A DNA stretch of 7,714 bases from an uncultured Halioglobus sp. (GTDB taxonomy: Bacteria; Pseudomonadota; Gammaproteobacteria; Pseudomonadales; Halieaceae): assembly GCA_905480565.1 (NCBI GenBank), contig CAJQQW010000244.1:1-7714 (forward strand), read 5' to 3'. Every line of letters begins with the position of its first letter. The stretch's first letter is position 1. The notes under the pieces were generated by a model. The model had not been told where the DNA came from and did not search any database. It saw only the letters and a list, made by a program, of their open reading frames with translations. The translations under genes were made by a program, and so were the position numbers. Below are positions 6,065 through 7,714 of this stretch, piece after piece.

Positions 6065-7168
6065 ATGAAGGACAATCAGAGCGAACCTCTGCGAAAAATC
6101 ATCCACATTGATATGGATGCGTTTTTTGCCAGTGTCGAACAGAGAGACAATCCCCTTTTACGTGATAAGCCCGTGGCAGTGGGAGGTTCTGCCCGGCGCG
6201 GCGTAGTCGCCGCAGCGAGTTACGAAGCTCGGCAATATGGTGTGCGATCTGCAATGCCCTCGATAACGGCGGCTCGACGATGCCCGTCGCTGGTATTTGT
6301 GCCGCCACGCTTTGAAGTGTATCGGAGTGTCTCGGAACAGATTAGAGCTATCTTTAACCAGTATAGTGATTTCGTTGAGCCACTATCACTGGATGAGGCG
6401 TACCTCGATGTTACTCAAGACAAGCGGGCCGTTGGCAGCGCGATTCGAACGGCAGAGTTAATTCGGGCTTCGATATATCAGCAGACTGGCCTTACAGCCA
6501 GTGCTGGCGTTAGTTATAACAAGTTTCTTGCCAAGGTCGCGTCAGATCAGAATAAACCCAATGGTATCTTTGTCGTAAGACCGCAGGAGGGCGCTCAATT
6601 CGCAGCAGGTCTGCCCGTCAGGCGATTCTACGGTGTGGGTCCCAAGACTGCAGAGCGCATGAATCAATTAGAGATACATATGGGAGCGGATCTGCGAGCG
6701 CAGTCGATGGACTTCCTGCGCGAACACTTCGGTAACTCGGCAGATTACCTCTATAACGCTGTCAGGGGTGTAGATCACAGACAGGTTCGGCCTGACCGTA
6801 TAAGAAAATCGGTGGGCCGTGAGCGGACCTTCCAGCATGATCTGCAGTCCGAGAATGATTTGAGAGATGCGCTGAATCATGTCATTGAGAGCGTCTGGGA
6901 GAGGATCACTAAAAATGAGGCTGTCGGACGCACTGTCACCCTGAAGGTGAAGTACGCTGATTTTCGACAGATTACGCGCAGTAAGTCATTCGAACAGTGT
7001 GTCAACGGCAGAAAACACTTTTCCAGTGTGGCACATGAATTGTTGACTCAATTGCTTCCCGCGCCCCTCGGCGTTCGCCTAATTGGTCTTACGATGTCCA
7101 ATCTTGTTGATCAATCTTCTCCAATCACGGCACCGAGCCATGTCAGGCAGCATACATTCGATTTTTAA
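6065..7168 (+). CDS. dinB: DNA polymerase IV (Y-family translesion polymerase)
   Basis: This 367-residue protein is a complete DinB, a low-fidelity polymerase that extends mismatched ends and bypasses lesions such as N2-guanine adducts. The metal-binding motif IIHIDMDAFFASVE gives Asp16 and the steric-gate Phe21. The second catalytic motif, PLSLDEAYLDVT, supplies Asp110 and Glu111. VPPRFEVYRSVSEQIR and ASAGVSYNKFLAKVASDQNKPNG are family signatures. FYGVGPKTAERM at about 190-201 is the helix-hairpin-helix thumb element, and the little-finger domain follows. The C-terminus RQHTFDF resembles a sliding-clamp binding peptide. The ATG at 6065 is the only sensible start, since an in-frame TGA lies at 6047-6049. 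No strong Shine-Dalgarno is visible. A five-codon minicistron (6051-6068) overlaps the start as ATGA. I saw no CTG-N10-CAG LexA box in the 80 nt upstream, so expression may depend on the upstream run. Confidence 0.97.
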   Translation: MKDNQSEPLRKIIHIDMDAFFASVEQRDNPLLRDKPVAVGGSARRGVVAAASYEARQYGVRSAMPSITAARRCPSLVFVPPRFEVYRSVSEQIRAIFNQYSDFVEPLSLDEAYLDVTQDKRAVGSAIRTAELIRASIYQQTGLTASAGVSYNKFLAKVASDQNKPNGIFVVRPQEGAQFAAGLPVRRFYGVGPKTAERMNQLEIHMGADLRAQSMDFLREHFGNSADYLYNAVRGVDHRQVRPDRIRKSVGRERTFQHDLQSENDLRDALNHVIESVWERITKNEAVGRTVTLKVKYADFRQITRSKSFEQCVNGRKHFSSVAHELLTQLLPAPLGVRLIGLTMSNLVDQSSPITAPSHVRQHTFDF

Positions 7169-7496
7169 GCTTGCTTTATCGTTTGAATAGCGCGCTACCG
7201 TATAACGACGCCTGTAGTGAAAAATAATGTATTTGCATACTGCGCGCAGAATGCAACAGCACAACGGCAGGAGATCTGGGCTTTGTCGTGATTGTAGCCC
7301 CTTCTTCCGTGCAATGGGCTGAACTAGGGCAGCGCAGCGGTTAATCAGTTGGAGTTTAGTGATTTTTAATAGGCCACCCGCTTGATCAAATGATAGCTGT
7401 CGCTCTATCGATGTCAAACCGCTCCTGAGCACTAATAATCACCGAATTTGAGACGCGACCGGTGCCTTAATCTGTTATTGTGTCGGCCGATATTAA
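7169..7496. other. Intergenic region after dinB
   Basis: About 330 nt separate dinB from the lipoprotein gene. No convincing gene is present: a minus-strand frame from 7432 runs through the gap and into the 3' end of dinB (to 7079) but matches nothing I recognise. The main content is the palindrome at 7233-7256. A weak promoter candidate for the next gene is TTGAGA at 7448-7453 with an AT-rich TGTTAT near 7473-7478; the 19-bp spacing is poor. No hairpin with a T run was found after dinB. Confidence 0.55.
7233..7256. repeat. 24-bp near-perfect palindrome downstream of dinB
   Basis: The outer arms TTGCAT (7233-7238) and ATGCAA (7251-7256) flank a self-complementary core CTGCGCGCAG (7240-7249), with a single A on each side as the only mismatch. 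Eleven of twelve base pairs are symmetric. It could be an operator for a dimeric regulator or fold as an RNA hairpin with a CGCG loop. It lacks the T tract of an intrinsic terminator. Confidence 0.6.
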
Positions 7497-7714
7497 ATGA
7501 GAATAAAAATAATGGAAATAATTCGAGCGTGGATGCTGGTGATGTTTGTCGTGCTTGCGGGGTGCAGTGGTGAATCACAGGAGATTACCACGCCACCCGT
7601 GAGAGAGGGCCTCGCGAAGCCAGCCGATCTGGCCTGGTGGAGTCGTGCCGCCATGAATGCTTACATGCGGTTTTCCAGTTGGCGCGGAGAGCGCTCTGGA
7701 TATATTACGCTGTT
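7497..7714 (+). CDS. Putative lipoprotein, 3' end beyond window
   Basis: An open frame with no stop runs to the window end. From ATG 7497 it begins MRIKIMEIIRAW, then a hydrophobic stretch MLVMFVVLAGC; LAGC is a signal-peptidase-II lipobox with the lipidated Cys at residue 23. A second in-frame ATG at 7512 would place the Cys at 18, but the longer form has a more basic N-region (Arg2, Lys4), so it is preferred with modest confidence. Ser at position +2 favours outer-membrane sorting. The visible mature part (SGESQEITTPPVREG, later LAWWSRAAMNAYMRFSSW) is not recognised; the Trp-rich segment may begin a folded domain. No strong Shine-Dalgarno precedes either ATG. Confidence 0.75.
   Translation, partial: MRIKIMEIIRAWMLVMFVVLAGCSGESQEITTPPVREGLAKPADLAWWSRAAMNAYMRFSSWRGERSGYITL

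Noticed and set aside
7079..7432. 117-codon minus-strand frame overlapping the dinB 3' end
   Set aside because: It is antisense to conserved dinB sequence, has no recognisable domain, and runs through a region with no other coding signs.

Overview
The window looks like a chromosomal segment of a Gram-negative bacterium, most likely a gammaproteobacterium of environmental (possibly marine) type. The evidence is a DnaN-binding DinB polymerase of proteobacterial type, a GlsB/YeaQ-type small membrane protein, a lipoprotein signal with a Ser at +2 (outer-membrane sorting) and GC content near 50%. The taxon is inference from gene content only. No insertion sequence, phage gene, tRNA, rRNA or CRISPR array was seen.

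Layout. Bases 2-1633 (+) carry the 3' part of a hybrid sensor histidine kinase with an unusual order: kinase core, then GAF, then receiver. It converges on a small GlsB-family membrane protein gene (1802-2050, -). Upstream of that gene is a weakly supported minus-strand ORF (2071-2304). The stretch 2305-2749 has no convincing gene but holds several symmetric elements: a 13-bp palindrome beside a 10-bp-period direct repeat, a predicted RNA hairpin, a 12-bp dyad and a hairpin abutting the next gene's Shine-Dalgarno.

Bases 2750-7168 (+) form one tight co-directional run: a zinc-dependent medium-chain dehydrogenase, a TIM-barrel sugar isomerase/epimerase broken by a one-base frameshift, a short-chain dehydrogenase, a HAD phosphatase of phosphoglycolate-phosphatase type, and dinB (DNA polymerase IV). 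The gaps are 12, 50, 1 and 25 nt and no internal terminator was seen. The first four genes would suit oxidation, isomerisation and dephosphorylation of a sugar, polyol or sugar acid; the substrate cannot be read from sequence. dinB sits at the end of this run with no recognisable LexA box directly upstream.

Bases 7169-7496 are non-coding and hold a near-perfect 24-bp palindrome. A lipoprotein gene starts at about 7497 and runs off the window. It contains no stop codon inside the window.

The items most worth a second look are the frameshift in the isomerase, the GC-rich 9-bp hairpin at the SDR/HAD junction (a candidate translational-coupling element), the palindrome after dinB, the unusual kinase architecture and the metabolic cassette as a possible uncharacterised pathway.
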